Shown here: positions 1-9,776 of the stretch, piece after piece
Numbering within the stretch: position 1 is the stretch's first letter
How the letters are laid out: every line of letters begins with the position of its first letter
NCBI GenBank assembly: GCA_014084085.1
Contig: NPFB01000047.1
Span: forward strand, 62,769-126,768
Reading direction: 5' to 3'
DNA from: Hondaea fermentalgiana
Taxonomy: Eukaryota > Sar > Bigyra > Thraustochytrida > Thraustochytriidae
DNA: 64,000 nucleotides
Made by a program: the position numbers and the translations under genes
Notes under the pieces: generated by a model
What the model was told of the DNA's origin: nothing
Databases searched by the model: none
The model's input: the letters and a program-made list of their open reading frames with translations, nothing else

Positions 1-1485
1 AGTCCAAGCATCCGCTGCATTGCTTCCTACGCTTTGAGCGCTTTCTGTAGTGGCGTGGCCAACGACCGAGACATTTGACTGGTCGCCTCTTGCGAGGCCC
101 GCGGCGGTTTTCATGTGGGCCCTCTTAATTTTCGCTGCCTGAGTGGCGCACTCGTGCTCTGAGCGCGGCGTTTTTGTCCGGCTCGTGGAATTCACCATGT
201 TGCTCACGGTGACCCACCGATTTCTTGTGCCGCCGGGGTACTTTGCGATGGCCTTGGCTAAGATGGCAAGCTCGTCCTCTGTCCACGGAATGGAGCCGCC
301 ACCGCTACCGACATTTGCGCCTGATGCTGATGAAGGTAAAGTCGATGACGATAACCCTTCCAATTCGCGTTCTCGAGCTTGATATGCCTTGCGCGCCTGC
401 TTTCGCACAGTGACGATAAGGTTGTCCAGTTCGCCATCCGAGAGATTTCCGTCCTGACGGGCTTGAAGTCTCTCTTGAAAGCTCTCAAGCGTCTTCACAG
501 CACATAGCGGACTCATACTGAGATACCTCAGGTCATCTTTGGAAAAGTCTTCGAGCTGCGCGGACGCGGCGAGGTCCACCAAAGTGTTGGAGAAACGCTT
601 ACGCTGTTTGCGTTCTGCGACAACTGCGGCCTCGGCCAGTTCTTGTTTGTGTTGCGCTTGTCGCTCTTGTTCTCGTTCTCGCTCGTCCCTGGCCTCGCGT
701 GCGCGACGCGCTTCTTCTGCGCGTTGCTGTGCTTCTTTGCGTTTCTCGCTCGCCTGTCGAGCTCGTTGTGCAGCCTCCTCGGCCTCTTGCTCGTGAATGC
801 GAAATTCTTCTCGTTTGGCAGCACGCCGCTCGCGCCACCGTTGCGGAAGGCGAGAGATTTCTCGTGCCAGTGAAAAGACAAAAAGGTCCATGAATCGAGG
901 CTTGGGAAAAATACCCTGCTCATCGAGCAATTGCAGAGCCTGACGTCGCAAGTGCGCTTCGCTTGGACCCGTTAGTGTTGGTTTTCGCTTCCGCTTGGAG
1001 GTCGTTGTATCTTGGTTTGTGGCAGTCATGAGTTGCTGCACCTGCGCGTCGACAAGAGGGAGACGTGCGGCAGTGCGTTGATATCGCTCCCATAGCCAAA
1101 CATAGTGTAAGCCAGACAGTAAAAGTACAAGTCCCGTGGCCACGGCTCGGAGGTCAGTTTGCGCACGGTAGTATCGAAAGGAGTTGTACAGGTGCTCTTC
1201 GGGGTGCGCCAGAAAGTAGTCGTAGTCCGCTCGCCGTGACTCGTCGCCGAGCACTTCATTTGCGGCAGCAATCTGCACAAAGAGTGCCTCGTCGCCGCCT
1301 TCACGGTCGGGATGGTGCACTAGGCTGAGCTTGCGGTAAGCTCGCTTGATATCTTGCTGAGAGGCCGACGCGTCGAGCCCAAGAATGGCATAACAGCTGT
1401 TGTCGCCGCAATATAAATCTTTTTGCGCAGCCACCACGTTGAAGAGCACGAGGACCAGGAGTGCACGGACGGCCTGCCAAGGCAT
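1..1485 (-). CDS. ER J-domain protein with SANT domain, DNAJC1-like (3' end outside window)
   Basis: The minus strand is open without a stop from the ATG at 1485 to position 1 (495 codons), so the C-terminus is missing. Residues 1-20 form a signal peptide ending near VVAAQ. A J domain follows (about 27-95) with the HPD motif at 58-60. A membrane segment lies at about 112-131, then a long Arg/Glu/Gln-rich coiled coil (about 210-300), then a SANT/Myb repeat at about 398-450 starting PWTEDELAILAKAIAKYPGG. Signal peptide, lumenal J domain, single membrane pass and cytosolic SANT domain is the DNAJC1 (MTJ1/ERdj1) plan; such proteins recruit BiP to translating ribosomes at the ER. A second SANT domain may lie beyond the edge. 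The J-domain flanks (LYCG..CY and DYDYFLAHPEE) look like DNAJC25. Family placement is firm; exact orthology is inference. Confidence 0.85.
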   Translation of the reverse strand, partial: MPWQAVRALLVLVLFNVVAAQKDLYCGDNSCYAILGLDASASQQDIKRAYRKLSLVHHPDREGGDEALFVQIAAANEVLGDESRRADYDYFLAHPEEHLYNSFRYYRAQTDLRAVATGLVLLLSGLHYVWLWERYQRTAARLPLVDAQVQQLMTATNQDTTTSKRKRKPTLTGPSEAHLRRQALQLLDEQGIFPKPRFMDLFVFSLAREISRLPQRWRERRAAKREEFRIHEQEAEEAAQRARQASEKRKEAQQRAEEARRAREARDEREREQERQAQHKQELAEAAVVAERKQRKRFSNTLVDLAASAQLEDFSKDDLRYLSMSPLCAVKTLESFQERLQARQDGNLSDGELDNLIVTVRKQARKAYQARERELEGLSSSTLPSSASGANVGSGGGSIPWTEDELAILAKAIAKYPGGTRNRWVTVSNMVNSTSRTKTPRSEHECATQAAKIKRAHMKTAAGLARGDQSNVSVVGHATTESAQSVGSNAADAWT

Positions 1486-2261
1486 CCTCTTCCTCGTCGC
1501 CGGTTAAGGCGTGCCGCCGCAGGCGCCGCACGTGTTGTTTGCTGGCCCTGCGCGTGCCACAGTTCCGAGGGGCTCGACTGGCCTGAAGGTTCGCAATCGT
1601 GAAAACTTTTTTTATTTATAAAAGCATGTTTACAATATTGTATACAATGTGTCCGTTGCGGTCCGGCGAACGAGCCCCTTCGAGGTCTCCATCCTTTCAG
1701 AAACTAAAACGATTTTCTTCCTCTTAGCCCTCCGCATGATTCCGAAATTGAACGAATCAACGATGCATCAAGTCTTCGGAATATTTGAAGGACGGGATGT
1801 AGGTCCTTTTTTGATCATGTAGAAATCTAGTGAGCTAGCTGAGGTTAACCTTTCTGGTACTACCTGTCCCGGATTCACGGACACGGAGGACACGAATCGT
1901 CCGTTTCCGCACGACACAGCGATTAGAATGTCCGAAGAGTTGTGAAGTTAACTTCCAAAATGCGTGCACAAGCGGGCACAAACCTCTCTCCTCCGCAAAG
2001 ACAGCTAGCGAGCCAAAGGCTACTACACAGGTTTTCTGTCTGCGGTACGCACGGTTGCAAGTTGCAAAGTCATTCAACGGACAGATTAGTGGTGGAAGAC
2101 GCCTGCGACATCAGCGAGAGATGCGGCACCTTGCGTAAGCGGCGTGGTCAAGATTGCCAATCCAGTGTTGCGCATGGAACCAACCAGAAAGGACACCAAA
2201 TCGGAAGAGCGAGAAAGAGGATGTACAAAGGCAAGCATTAACGATTCGCGCATTTCCAAAG
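1486..2261. promoter_or_regulatory. intergenic spacer between divergent genes
   Basis: This 776-bp spacer separates the divergently transcribed J-protein and ankyrin genes, so it probably carries both promoters. It is more AT-rich than its surroundings around 1605-1650, where runs such as tttatttataaaagc occur. No convincing ORF or RNA gene was seen; no promoter element can be assigned with confidence. Confidence 0.4.
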
Positions 2262-3515
2262 ATGTCGTCTGGCGCAACTGCGCACGTAGCACTGCCTGGC
2301 CTTGTCTCGGACACAGACGAAGGCCTGGAGGTGAGGCTACGAGGCGCAAAGCATGCACTTCGAGGTCGCGAGTTTGACTTTCGCGACTGCGACGAGGCGC
2401 GCGATGCCGAGAAGTATATTAATGAGGAGAACGCTCGCGTTGTCTCCTCGCGAAAGACCCCGACGAACAACCAGGAGGATGAAGAGACAATTATGACGCA
2501 GCAAGCGACGACGAGCAGGACAAGCATGGCAAAGATGGCGAATGCGCGTTCTCCGCCATCAGCATTTTCGCAGACAAGACCGCAATCAATGACACGGACA
2601 CCAGAGCCCTTGTCGCGAGAAGCAGATCCTCCAAAGGAGACTCGTATGTCCAGCGAAACAAGTCGTCTGCTCTTTCGGACAGCTATTGATGAAGATGCCG
2701 TTGACGCTGTGCAAACGCTGCTTCATGACGCTCGCGTCGATCCAGGCGACGAGCTGAGCGAAGGGCTCATACGCGTTGCACGCAAGGGCAATCGGTTCAC
2801 AGATATGGCAGCCGTTTTGCTTGGGGACAAACGCTGCGATGTGACGTTCGCGGACAACAAAGCGCTCTTGGTGGCTGTGCGAGAGGGCGCCGAATTCGTG
2901 GTACGCTTATTGCTTTGTTCGCAGGCCCTTGATGCCGGAGCTCAGGGGAATAAAGCCTTGTGCATTGCATGTGAGCACGGTGAAGCAGAAATTGTCAAGG
3001 CTCTCTTGAATTTTGGGCGCGGCGTCTCAGTCGAAGCGCAAGACAACATGCCACTTATTCTCGCAGCGTCCTCAGGAAAGGCAAGCATCGTGGGTTACCT
3101 GCTGCGCCGAGGCGCTGAGTGGGAGGATCGCATCGAACCTGCGGCGCAGAACGGCAGAGCTCTTCGTGAAGCTGCTGCGCGTGGTCACACCGACGTCGTT
3201 CGGATCCTGTTGCGAGAGGTTCGCAGGTTTCCGAGCGCGCATCGCCAAGCTGCGCTTCTTGCGGCGTCTTCTGGAGGTCATCTTGAGACGGTTCGTCTGT
3301 TGCTTCGCAACGCCCGCGTGGAGGTTGAAAGCGACGACTACGAAGTCATTTGCCGAGCTTTGCGTGGCGGGCACCACAAGACGGCACGGGCATTGGCGCG
3401 CCACGCGCGCGTGCGACTATCACGTTTCGAGCAAGACACCCGGAGCGCCCCTGCTGGCGCGATCGCCTCATCTCAGAGGTCTGACGTGCCCGCTCCAACG
3501 TGCTCGATTTCCTGA
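2262..3515 (+). CDS. ankyrin-repeat protein, C-terminus uncertain
   Basis: The uninterrupted frame from the ATG at 2262 encodes 417 residues. The first ~130 are polar and probably disordered. From about residue 140 there are degenerate ankyrin repeats, for example ALCIACEHGEAEIVKALL, LILAASSGKASIVGYLLRRG and ALREAAARGHTDVVRILL. Ankyrin repeats bind protein partners; the partner is unknown and there is no signal peptide or membrane segment. The frame ends in an un-ankyrin-like Ser/Pro tail. In a different frame a plausible continuation reads NVLDFLSDAPNKSYPLSALA and carries on to a stop at 3647-3649. A 38-nt intron (3479-3516, AG|GT to GAG|T, phase 2) would join them and give 449 residues; a frameshift or sequencing error is equally possible. 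The start is the first in-frame ATG. Confidence 0.75.
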   Translation: MSSGATAHVALPGLVSDTDEGLEVRLRGAKHALRGREFDFRDCDEARDAEKYINEENARVVSSRKTPTNNQEDEETIMTQQATTSRTSMAKMANARSPPSAFSQTRPQSMTRTPEPLSREADPPKETRMSSETSRLLFRTAIDEDAVDAVQTLLHDARVDPGDELSEGLIRVARKGNRFTDMAAVLLGDKRCDVTFADNKALLVAVREGAEFVVRLLLCSQALDAGAQGNKALCIACEHGEAEIVKALLNFGRGVSVEAQDNMPLILAASSGKASIVGYLLRRGAEWEDRIEPAAQNGRALREAAARGHTDVVRILLREVRRFPSAHRQAALLAASSGGHLETVRLLLRNARVEVESDDYEVICRALRGGHHKTARALARHARVRLSRFEQDTRSAPAGAIASSQRSDVPAPTCSIS

Positions 3516-3649
3516 GTGACGCTCCGAACAAGTCCTATCCTCTGTCCGCACTGGCTGCGCTGCTGTACACGTACTACTTTGATAACCGAGAAGAAGAAGA
3601 GTTCTCTTGCCTTTATGAAATGCTTGTCCACAGCCACAGCCACTACTAG
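3516..3649 (+). other. probable displaced 3' coding end of the ankyrin gene
   Basis: In the frame offset by two from the ankyrin ORF, positions 3497-3649 read NVLDFLSDAPNKSYPLSALA, then an acidic helix-like tail with EEEE, ending in TAG at 3647. An in-frame TGA lies at 3482-3484. The composition looks coding and continues the helical ankyrin pattern. It could be a last exon or the consequence of an indel. Confidence 0.45.
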
Positions 3650-3763
3650 CCAGCCAGCTCTTGTGCCGGCGACGTCCTATCCTGTGCTTGGTGTGCTCTC
3701 ATCGCGCAATCTCCCACCCCACTTTGCACTACGCCGCTGCTGCTGCTTGCTCTTGCTTGCTCT

Positions 3764-3816
3764 TGCCTGCCTGCCTGCCTGCCTGCTTGCTTGCTTGCTT
3801 GCCTTGCTTGCTTGCA
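3764..3816 (+). repeat. CTGC/CTTG tetranucleotide microsatellite
   Basis: Uninterrupted CTGC units change into CTTG units. The tract lies in the non-coding stretch 3650-4577, which otherwise holds short simple repeats and an assembly gap. Confidence 0.9.
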
Positions 3817-4013
3817 TGTCATGTGTCGCTGTCGCCTCTCCTGCCGTCGCGCGCCAGCCTCTATCCCCCTCGCAGCAGCAGCGAGGCGCATCATCACTCT
3901 TCACATCACAGGCAGCAGCTGCTGCACCTGCATGCTGCTGCAGCAGCTGGCGGAGTAGGACATGGCACTGCCAGGGAGGATAGGATAGGACAACGGGGCT
4001 CGTGTCCGGTCCT

Positions 4014-4065
4014 TTCCCTCCCTCGCCTCCGCTCCTCTGCGGAGGAGCGGAGGCGAGGGAGGGAA
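4014..4065. repeat. perfect 24-nt inverted repeat touching the assembly gap
   Basis: Positions 4014-4037 and 4042-4065 are exact reverse complements separated by four bases (TGCG). The right arm ends exactly at the first N of the gap. The arms are GC-rich and would form a very stable hairpin. This may be a genuine cruciform that stopped sequencing, or a fold-back artefact of assembly. Confidence 0.9.
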
Positions 4066-4165
4066 NNNNNNNNNNNNNNNNNNNNNNNNNNNNNNNNNNN
4101 NNNNNNNNNNNNNNNNNNNNNNNNNNNNNNNNNNNNNNNNNNNNNNNNNNNNNNNNNNNNNNNNN
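4066..4165. other. assembly gap, 100 N
   Basis: Exactly 100 N, the usual placeholder for a gap of unknown size. It lies upstream of the PCCA gene, within probable promoter or leader sequence. Confidence 1.
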
Positions 4166-4182
4166 GAGGGATCGGACGTCGC

Positions 4183-4416
4183 GGGCGCCGCAGTCCTAGC
4201 GCGGCGTAGCGGACTCCTAGCGCGGCGCGCAAAGATTGCCCCTGGGCGGGAGCGGCACTTGCGCGGGGCGCGCGCAAGTGGGCCAAAGGCGCGCGCAAGT
4301 GCAGGTTCGCGCGCGCAAGTGCGGCAAACGCGGCTCCCGCCCGCGCAGGTAAAATCGCAACGCCGGCCGGCCGACAGCCCTCGCCGCGAGACAGACAGAC
4401 AGACAGACAGACAGAC
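4183..4416 (+). repeat. short direct repeats and ACAG microsatellite upstream of PCCA
   Basis: After the gap the motif tcctagcgcggcg occurs twice (about 4192 and 4215). The motif gcgcgcaagtg then occurs three times (about 4265-4320), and an ACAG microsatellite runs at 4391-4416. No gene is visible between 3650 and 4577 apart from these repeats. Confidence 0.75.
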
Positions 4417-4577
4417 GGGCAGACCGAGCGACCGAGCGCCCTCGCCGCCGCGCCCGCTCTGCGCCCGCTCTGCGCCGCTCTGCGCCACGCCGCCTCGCCT
4501 CGTCTCGCTTCCCCTCGCCGCGCTTGTCGTGCCGCGCTCCGTCCCCAGCGGAAAGGCAGAACAGAGGAAACGCGAAG

Positions 4578-6713
4578 ATGATGCGCGCAGGAAGACCGAC
4601 GGCGGCGCTGGCCGCCGCCGCCCAGAGGCAGACGCCCCGCACGGCTGCTGCCATGCAGCAGGTCCTCGCCAGAGGCCTGGCCACCTACAACGGCGAGCAG
4701 GTCTTTGACAAGATCCTCATTGCGAACCGTGGCGAGATCGCCTGCCGTGTCATCAAGACCGCCCGCAAGATGGGCATCAAGACCGTGGCCATTTACTCCG
4801 AGCCAGACAAGAACGCCATGCACGTCAAGATGGCCGACGAGGCGTACCTGGTGGGTCCCGCCGCCTCGTCGCAGAGCTACCTCAACATTGATCGCATCAT
4901 GGAGGTCATTGCCGAGTCCGGCGCTCAGGCCGTGCACCCCGGCTACGGTTTTCTTTCCGAGAACCACCTTTTTGCGGAGGCGCTCGAGGCCAAAAACGTT
5001 GCCTTCATCGGACCCGGTGCCTTCGCCATCACGGCCATGGGCGACAAAATTGAGTCCAAGCAGCTCGCAATTAATGCAGGCGTTAACACTGTCCCCGGCA
5101 GCCTGGCGGTCGTCAAGACCGACGAACAGATCAAGCAGATCGCCAACGAAATCGGATACCCCGTCATGATCAAGGCCAGTGCCGGCGGTGGTGGCAAGGG
5201 TATGCGCATTGCCTGGAACGATGCCGAGGCCATCGAGGGTTTCCGTCTGTCCACCGAGGAGGCCCGTTCTTCCTTTGGTGACGACCGCATCTTTATTGAG
5301 AAGTTTGTCGAGGAGCCGCGCCACATTGAGATTCAGCTCATTGCCGATACCTTTGGCAACGTCGCCGCTCTTCCCGAGCGCGAGTGCAGTATCCAGCGCC
5401 GCAACCAAAAGGTGCTCGAAGAGAGCCCGAGTACCTTTCTCGACCCCGAGACGCGCAAGGCCATGCAGGCCCAGGCCATTCAGCTGGCCAAGGCTGTCGA
5501 CTACCGCAGCGCAGGCACCGTCGAATTCCTCTGCGACAAGAACCGCAACTTTTACTTTCTCGAGATGAACACGCGTCTTCAGGTCGAGCACCCGGTCTCC
5601 GAGCTTGTTTCTGGCATTGATCTTGTTGAACAGATGATTCGCGTCGCTGCCGGCCACAAGCTGCCGGAGGACATTATGAAGGAGGACCGCCCCATTCTTG
5701 GCTGGGCGCACGAGGCCCGCGTTTACGCTGAGGACCCCTTCCGCGGCTTTTTGCCCAGCACTGGCCGTCTCGTCGACTACCAGCAGCCTACCGAAGAGCA
5801 GGTTCCGGGCGTCCGCGTCGACACGGGTGTCTCGCAGGGTTCGGAAATTAGCATGTTCTACGATCCGATGATTTGCAAGCTCATCACGCACGCCGACACG
5901 CGCGAGGAGGCCCTTGATCGCCTCGAGCTGGCGCTCGACAACTACGTTGTCAAGGGTCTCGGTCATAACATTAACTTTCTCATTGACGTCTGCCGTCACC
6001 CCAAGTTCAAGTCGGGCGCAATCACCACCAAATTTATCGAGGAAGAGTACCCTGAGGGCTTTTCAGGTGTCAAGCTCACCTCGGACGAGAGCAAGTCGCT
6101 CGCAGCCGTGGCCGCCATGATCCAGTACACGCGAAACAACCAGACCACCAACATGCTCGACGCGCTGCGCCCCTCCGTTCAGCCGACCTCTTTTGTCGTC
6201 TCCATCGACGAGGACGCCTTCAAGGTCACCTTTGCGGGCGACACTGGTGAGACTGTGCTCTCGGACCCGACCTCGGGCGAGGAGATTGCGCGCTTCAACA
6301 TTCGCGACTTCCAGTACAAGTCTGGCGAGATCCTCGTGCGCGCTCTCATCGATGACGCCCCCCAGGTCATCCAGTGCCTTGACAGGCTCCCCCAGGGCTT
6401 CCGCCTGCAGTACTGCGGTGCTATCAAGGACATTCTGGTCCACTCGGAGCTCGAGTACGAAATGTCTAAATACATGCTCCCCAAGCCTGAGATCGACATG
6501 GCCAAGTGGCTTCTTTCGCCCATGCCTGGCTCGCTCATCTCGGTGGCCGTCACCGAGGGCCAGGAGGTCTTTGCTGGCCAGGAGCTCGCTGTTGTTGAGG
6601 CCATGAAGATGCAGAACGTTCTTCGCGCCGAGCGCAATGGTGTCGTCAAGAAGGTCTACGCCAATGCTGGCGAGACTCTTTCTGTCGACCAGGAGATTGT
6701 CGAGTTTGAGTAA
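4578..6713 (+). CDS. PCCA: propionyl-CoA carboxylase alpha chain, mitochondrial
   Basis: A 711-residue biotin-dependent carboxylase subunit. It carries biotin and, using ATP and bicarbonate, carboxylates it for propionyl-CoA to methylmalonyl-CoA conversion in the mitochondrial matrix (Val/Ile/Met, odd-chain and branched-chain catabolism). The first ~38 residues are Arg/Ala-rich without acids, a mitochondrial presequence. The biotin carboxylase N-domain starts at FDKILIANRGEIACRV, followed by the ATP-grasp glycine loop ASAGGGGKGM, the catalytic-site stretch EMNTRLQVEHPVSE and the BC C-domain. A middle region matches the PCC BT linker. The biotinyl domain ends the protein with EAMKMQN, biotinyl Lys677. 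Length is close to the human subunit (728). ATG 4578 is followed by a second ATG at 4581; upstream in-frame sequence is GC-rich leader. No intron. The beta subunit is not in this window. Confidence 0.95.
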   Translation: MMRAGRPTAALAAAAQRQTPRTAAAMQQVLARGLATYNGEQVFDKILIANRGEIACRVIKTARKMGIKTVAIYSEPDKNAMHVKMADEAYLVGPAASSQSYLNIDRIMEVIAESGAQAVHPGYGFLSENHLFAEALEAKNVAFIGPGAFAITAMGDKIESKQLAINAGVNTVPGSLAVVKTDEQIKQIANEIGYPVMIKASAGGGGKGMRIAWNDAEAIEGFRLSTEEARSSFGDDRIFIEKFVEEPRHIEIQLIADTFGNVAALPERECSIQRRNQKVLEESPSTFLDPETRKAMQAQAIQLAKAVDYRSAGTVEFLCDKNRNFYFLEMNTRLQVEHPVSELVSGIDLVEQMIRVAAGHKLPEDIMKEDRPILGWAHEARVYAEDPFRGFLPSTGRLVDYQQPTEEQVPGVRVDTGVSQGSEISMFYDPMICKLITHADTREEALDRLELALDNYVVKGLGHNINFLIDVCRHPKFKSGAITTKFIEEEYPEGFSGVKLTSDESKSLAAVAAMIQYTRNNQTTNMLDALRPSVQPTSFVVSIDEDAFKVTFAGDTGETVLSDPTSGEEIARFNIRDFQYKSGEILVRALIDDAPQVIQCLDRLPQGFRLQYCGAIKDILVHSELEYEMSKYMLPKPEIDMAKWLLSPMPGSLISVAVTEGQEVFAGQELAVVEAMKMQNVLRAERNGVVKKVYANAGETLSVDQEIVEFE

Positions 6714-7324
6714 CTGAGTAAAATTTTTGCACATTCGATTGAGGCCCTCCTACTGCACGCCATGCTTTTCGAATCATTGTGATGCTTTGCTTTGCTTTGC
6801 TTTCTTCTCCTCTCTTTCCCTTTTTCCGCTGAGTTTCTCTCGCGCGCGAAGCAAACGTATGCTGCGCTTTGTGGATAAATACTATACATTGTCGTCTTCT
6901 CAGCTCATTTATACATGTTCTTCTCTCGATCACTTCATTCGCGAAATCTCGTTGCATACAGTCCGTCTTCTCTGCTCCTTTCTCAGTTGATGTTCTCTCA
7001 AAGACGTTTCCAGCCGCTGGCCGAGAGTAGGCTGCTCACTCTCCTTGCAGCCCGCCCTCCTACACTCGCCTGCCACGTCTAGCTTGGCTAGCTTCCACCT
7101 GCGAAACACGCAGCCAGCCTGAGAGCAGCCAGCCCTTCAACTAATCCGTGAAAGCAGCCAGGCTGAAACCTCAGAATCCAGCTTCGAGAGGAGCAGCCTC
7201 TCCGCGCGGTGTTAAGCCGCGCAGTCCTAAGCGGGCTCGATTTTGGAGAGGTGCATCCTATGGCCTGGCTACATTTGCCGCTTTTTTTTATTCTTTCCCT
7301 CTTCGCGCTCTTGCATTGTGGATA

Positions 7325-7387
7325 GATGGATGGATGGATGGATGGATGGATGGATGGATGTAGATGGATGAACAAGTGGATGGATGG
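7325..7387 (+). repeat. GATG tetranucleotide microsatellite
   Basis: GATG units run with one interruption (tagatggatgaacaagtg) near 7360-7378. Confidence 0.9.
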
Positions 7388-8261
7388 ACTCTCGCGCCCT
7401 AGCGTGGCCTGGCCCGACACCTATGATGAAGGGATCCAGCAGCAGCATCAGCAGCAGCGGCAGTAGGCGTCAGACTATCTCGGCGTGCAAAGAAGCACTC
7501 ATGCTCGGGTCTTGCATACGCCTGAGCTCTCATCTTCCGCGGAACGGTCGCGCGGACCCCCACACGGCTCGAAATTGGACATGGCTGCGGGACCGCGCCC
7601 GCAGCCCGAATTCGCTGCTGGGCGTGGTCGCCCATTATTATCTGCCACGCATGCATCTACACCCAGCGGCGTAAGCATCCTCGAAACGACGGCGCGAGAC
7701 CTACCACAGCGACGGCGCGGCAGGGTGTGTACCTGCACGCGCGTGCTCGGTAGGCTTCGCGCCGATACGGGGAGCCCGCGCCGGTTTCGCGCGGCCCTCG
7801 CGCGGATGAATGAAGTGGACGCGCGCGGCGAGTCCATGGGCCCGGTCCCATCCCAGCGCGGGATCGCGCTCTGGAGCTGACAACGTCCGGCGGGATGCCC
7901 GGCTAGGGTGCTCCGGCAGCCAGCCCGGCAGACCCGCTTCGCACGTCCGGCAACTCAACTTTCAAGGGACGGAAGAGACCTCGTCCTCAATTGTCCCAAG
8001 GAAACGACAAAAAGCAAGGAAGACCCGGTCGCAGCAGCCCTCGTGGATCTCCGTTCTCGCTTGCGTGCGTGCGCCGGCGCTCTCAGCCTTCCGACGAGCC
8101 GGTGCGCTCTCGAGAGCGGGGGTGTCTGTGCCGTGTGCGCGTGTGAGTACGCGTCCGTGCGCGAGAGAGCAACGCGTGCCCTTCCTTTCCCTCGTGGAAG
8201 CGGAGCATTGTATCGGGTTATCGCAGCGCCGAGAACAGGGCGCGTGCAAGGCCCTGTGCGT

Positions 8262-8298
8262 GCCGAGCCGAGCCGAGCCGAGCCGAGCCGAACCGAGC
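8262..8298 (+). repeat. CCGAG pentanucleotide repeat
   Basis: About seven GCCGA units with one variant, about 230 bp upstream of the CDC14 start. Confidence 0.85.
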
Positions 8299-8525
8299 CT
8301 CAGCCTCCCCTCACCCCACCTTTCCCCTCTTCCCCTTTTGCTCCCTCGCTCGTTTCCCTCCAGCGATCTAAAACGAAGGAGCTCACGGTGCAACCCAACC
8401 AAAGGATAGGTCGCGGTCGGATCTCAACAGATCCGCAAAGACTATCTGTTTTCCGCAGGAGCATACGTGATACATCCGAGCTGCACATCTCCCGGTGAGC
8501 AACCGCAAGAGAACAGAACGCACAG

Positions 8526-9776
8526 ATGTCGCAGCGAACGAATGATCTCAGCGAGGCCTTCGAGTTCATCCCGGGCAGACTCTATTACGTTCCGCTTCGA
8601 AGCAAGCCGGTTCGCCAAAAAAAGGCAGCCTTCTTTAGCATCGATGACGAGCTCGTGTACTGGAATTTCTTCAAGGACTTTGGCCCGCTTAATCTCGGCC
8701 AGCTATTCCGCTTTTGCCAAATTCTCAACGAACTCTTGGCCGACCCCAAACTCCGCGGAAAGTGCATTTACTATTACTCGAGCAGCAACAGCCAGAAGCG
8801 GGCCAATGCTGCCTTTCTTATCTCATGCTACGCCATGATCTATCTTGGTCGCACGCCTGAAGAGGCGTATGCGCCATTCATCAACGTGCATCCCCCATTT
8901 CCGCCGTTTCACGATGCCACTCCCTTTGAATGTACCTACAAGCTCTCCGTGCTGGACTGCCTGCAGGGGGTCTACAAGGCTATGCAGCACAACTTTTTCA
9001 ACTTTTCCACCTTTGACGTCGAAGAATACGAGCACTTCGAACAGGTCGAGGCCGGTGATCTCAACTGGATCATGCCCAACAAGTTTCTCGCCTTTGCCGG
9101 CCCTCATGACCGCCGCATGCGCACTCGCGAGGGCTACGACACCCTCACCCCGGAGCACTACATTCCCTACTTTAAACGTCGCAACGTCACGCTCGTGATT
9201 CGTCTCAACCGCAAGTGCTACGACGAAAAGCGCTTTGAGCGAGCTGGAATCCGCCACCTTGACCTCGTCTACCCGGACGGCACGTGCCCTCCAGACCATA
9301 TCCTCAAGCGATTCATCGAGGCCTGCGAAAACAATGATGGCGCTATTGCGGTGCATTGCAAGGCCGGTCTGGGCCGGACAGGAACTTGCATTGGAGCCTA
9401 CATTATGAAACACTTTGGCATGACGGCAGCTGAAACGATTGGCTGGATTCGGGTCTGTCGCCCGGGGAGCATCATTGGACCGCAGCAGCAGTTTATGGAA
9501 CACATGGAGCCAATTATGCGTCACGAGGGTAAGCGCTTTCAGCAGCGAGGAGGACTCGGCCTCGGGGGAAATCCCGGAGGCCACTTGCATGCAGGACGCA
9601 AGGGCTTGACGCAAAGCTTCGACTTCGAGTCAAAGAACGAACTCAAGGAGGCAGACGCACCTTCGCAGGGCGATTTTCTGCGTTCTAAGAAGGGGCCAGG
9701 AAACACGCATAAGAATGACCACTGGACGCTCATGCAGAGCGCTCAGCTTTCACCCCCTCAACATCACTTTCATTAG
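8526..9776 (+). CDS. CDC14: Cdc14-family dual-specificity phosphatase
   Basis: A 416-residue protein with both Cdc14 halves: the N-terminal pseudo-phosphatase domain (about 12-150) and the catalytic domain (about 180-335). The signature HCKAGLGRTG is at 277-286, giving nucleophile Cys278 and phosphate-binding Arg284. Asp251 in YPDGTCPP is the likely general acid. Cdc14 removes phosphate from Ser-Pro sites previously phosphorylated by CDK, driving mitotic exit and cytokinesis; in flagellate lineages it is also linked to basal bodies. The C-terminal ~70 residues are Gly/Gln-rich and less conserved. The start ATG at 8526 leads straight into the conserved N-domain (FIPGRLYYV), and no intron is needed. 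The 3' region is AT-rich and contains aataaa-like sequence near 9854. Confidence 0.95.
   Translation: MSQRTNDLSEAFEFIPGRLYYVPLRSKPVRQKKAAFFSIDDELVYWNFFKDFGPLNLGQLFRFCQILNELLADPKLRGKCIYYYSSSNSQKRANAAFLISCYAMIYLGRTPEEAYAPFINVHPPFPPFHDATPFECTYKLSVLDCLQGVYKAMQHNFFNFSTFDVEEYEHFEQVEAGDLNWIMPNKFLAFAGPHDRRMRTREGYDTLTPEHYIPYFKRRNVTLVIRLNRKCYDEKRFERAGIRHLDLVYPDGTCPPDHILKRFIEACENNDGAIAVHCKAGLGRTGTCIGAYIMKHFGMTAAETIGWIRVCRPGSIIGPQQQFMEHMEPIMRHEGKRFQQRGGLGLGGNPGGHLHAGRKGLTQSFDFESKNELKEADAPSQGDFLRSKKGPGNTHKNDHWTLMQSAQLSPPQHHFH

Larger units (their letters stand above)
6714..8525. other. intergenic region between PCCA and CDC14
   Basis: About 1.8 kb without a supportable gene. The first ~200 bp are T-rich and probably the PCCA 3' UTR. 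The rest is GC-rich and ends with the CDC14 leader. Confidence 0.6.

Noticed and set aside
3906..5999. 697-codon open frame on the minus strand
   Set aside because: It is the antisense of the PCCA gene, spans the N gap, and is a product of high GC and codon bias.
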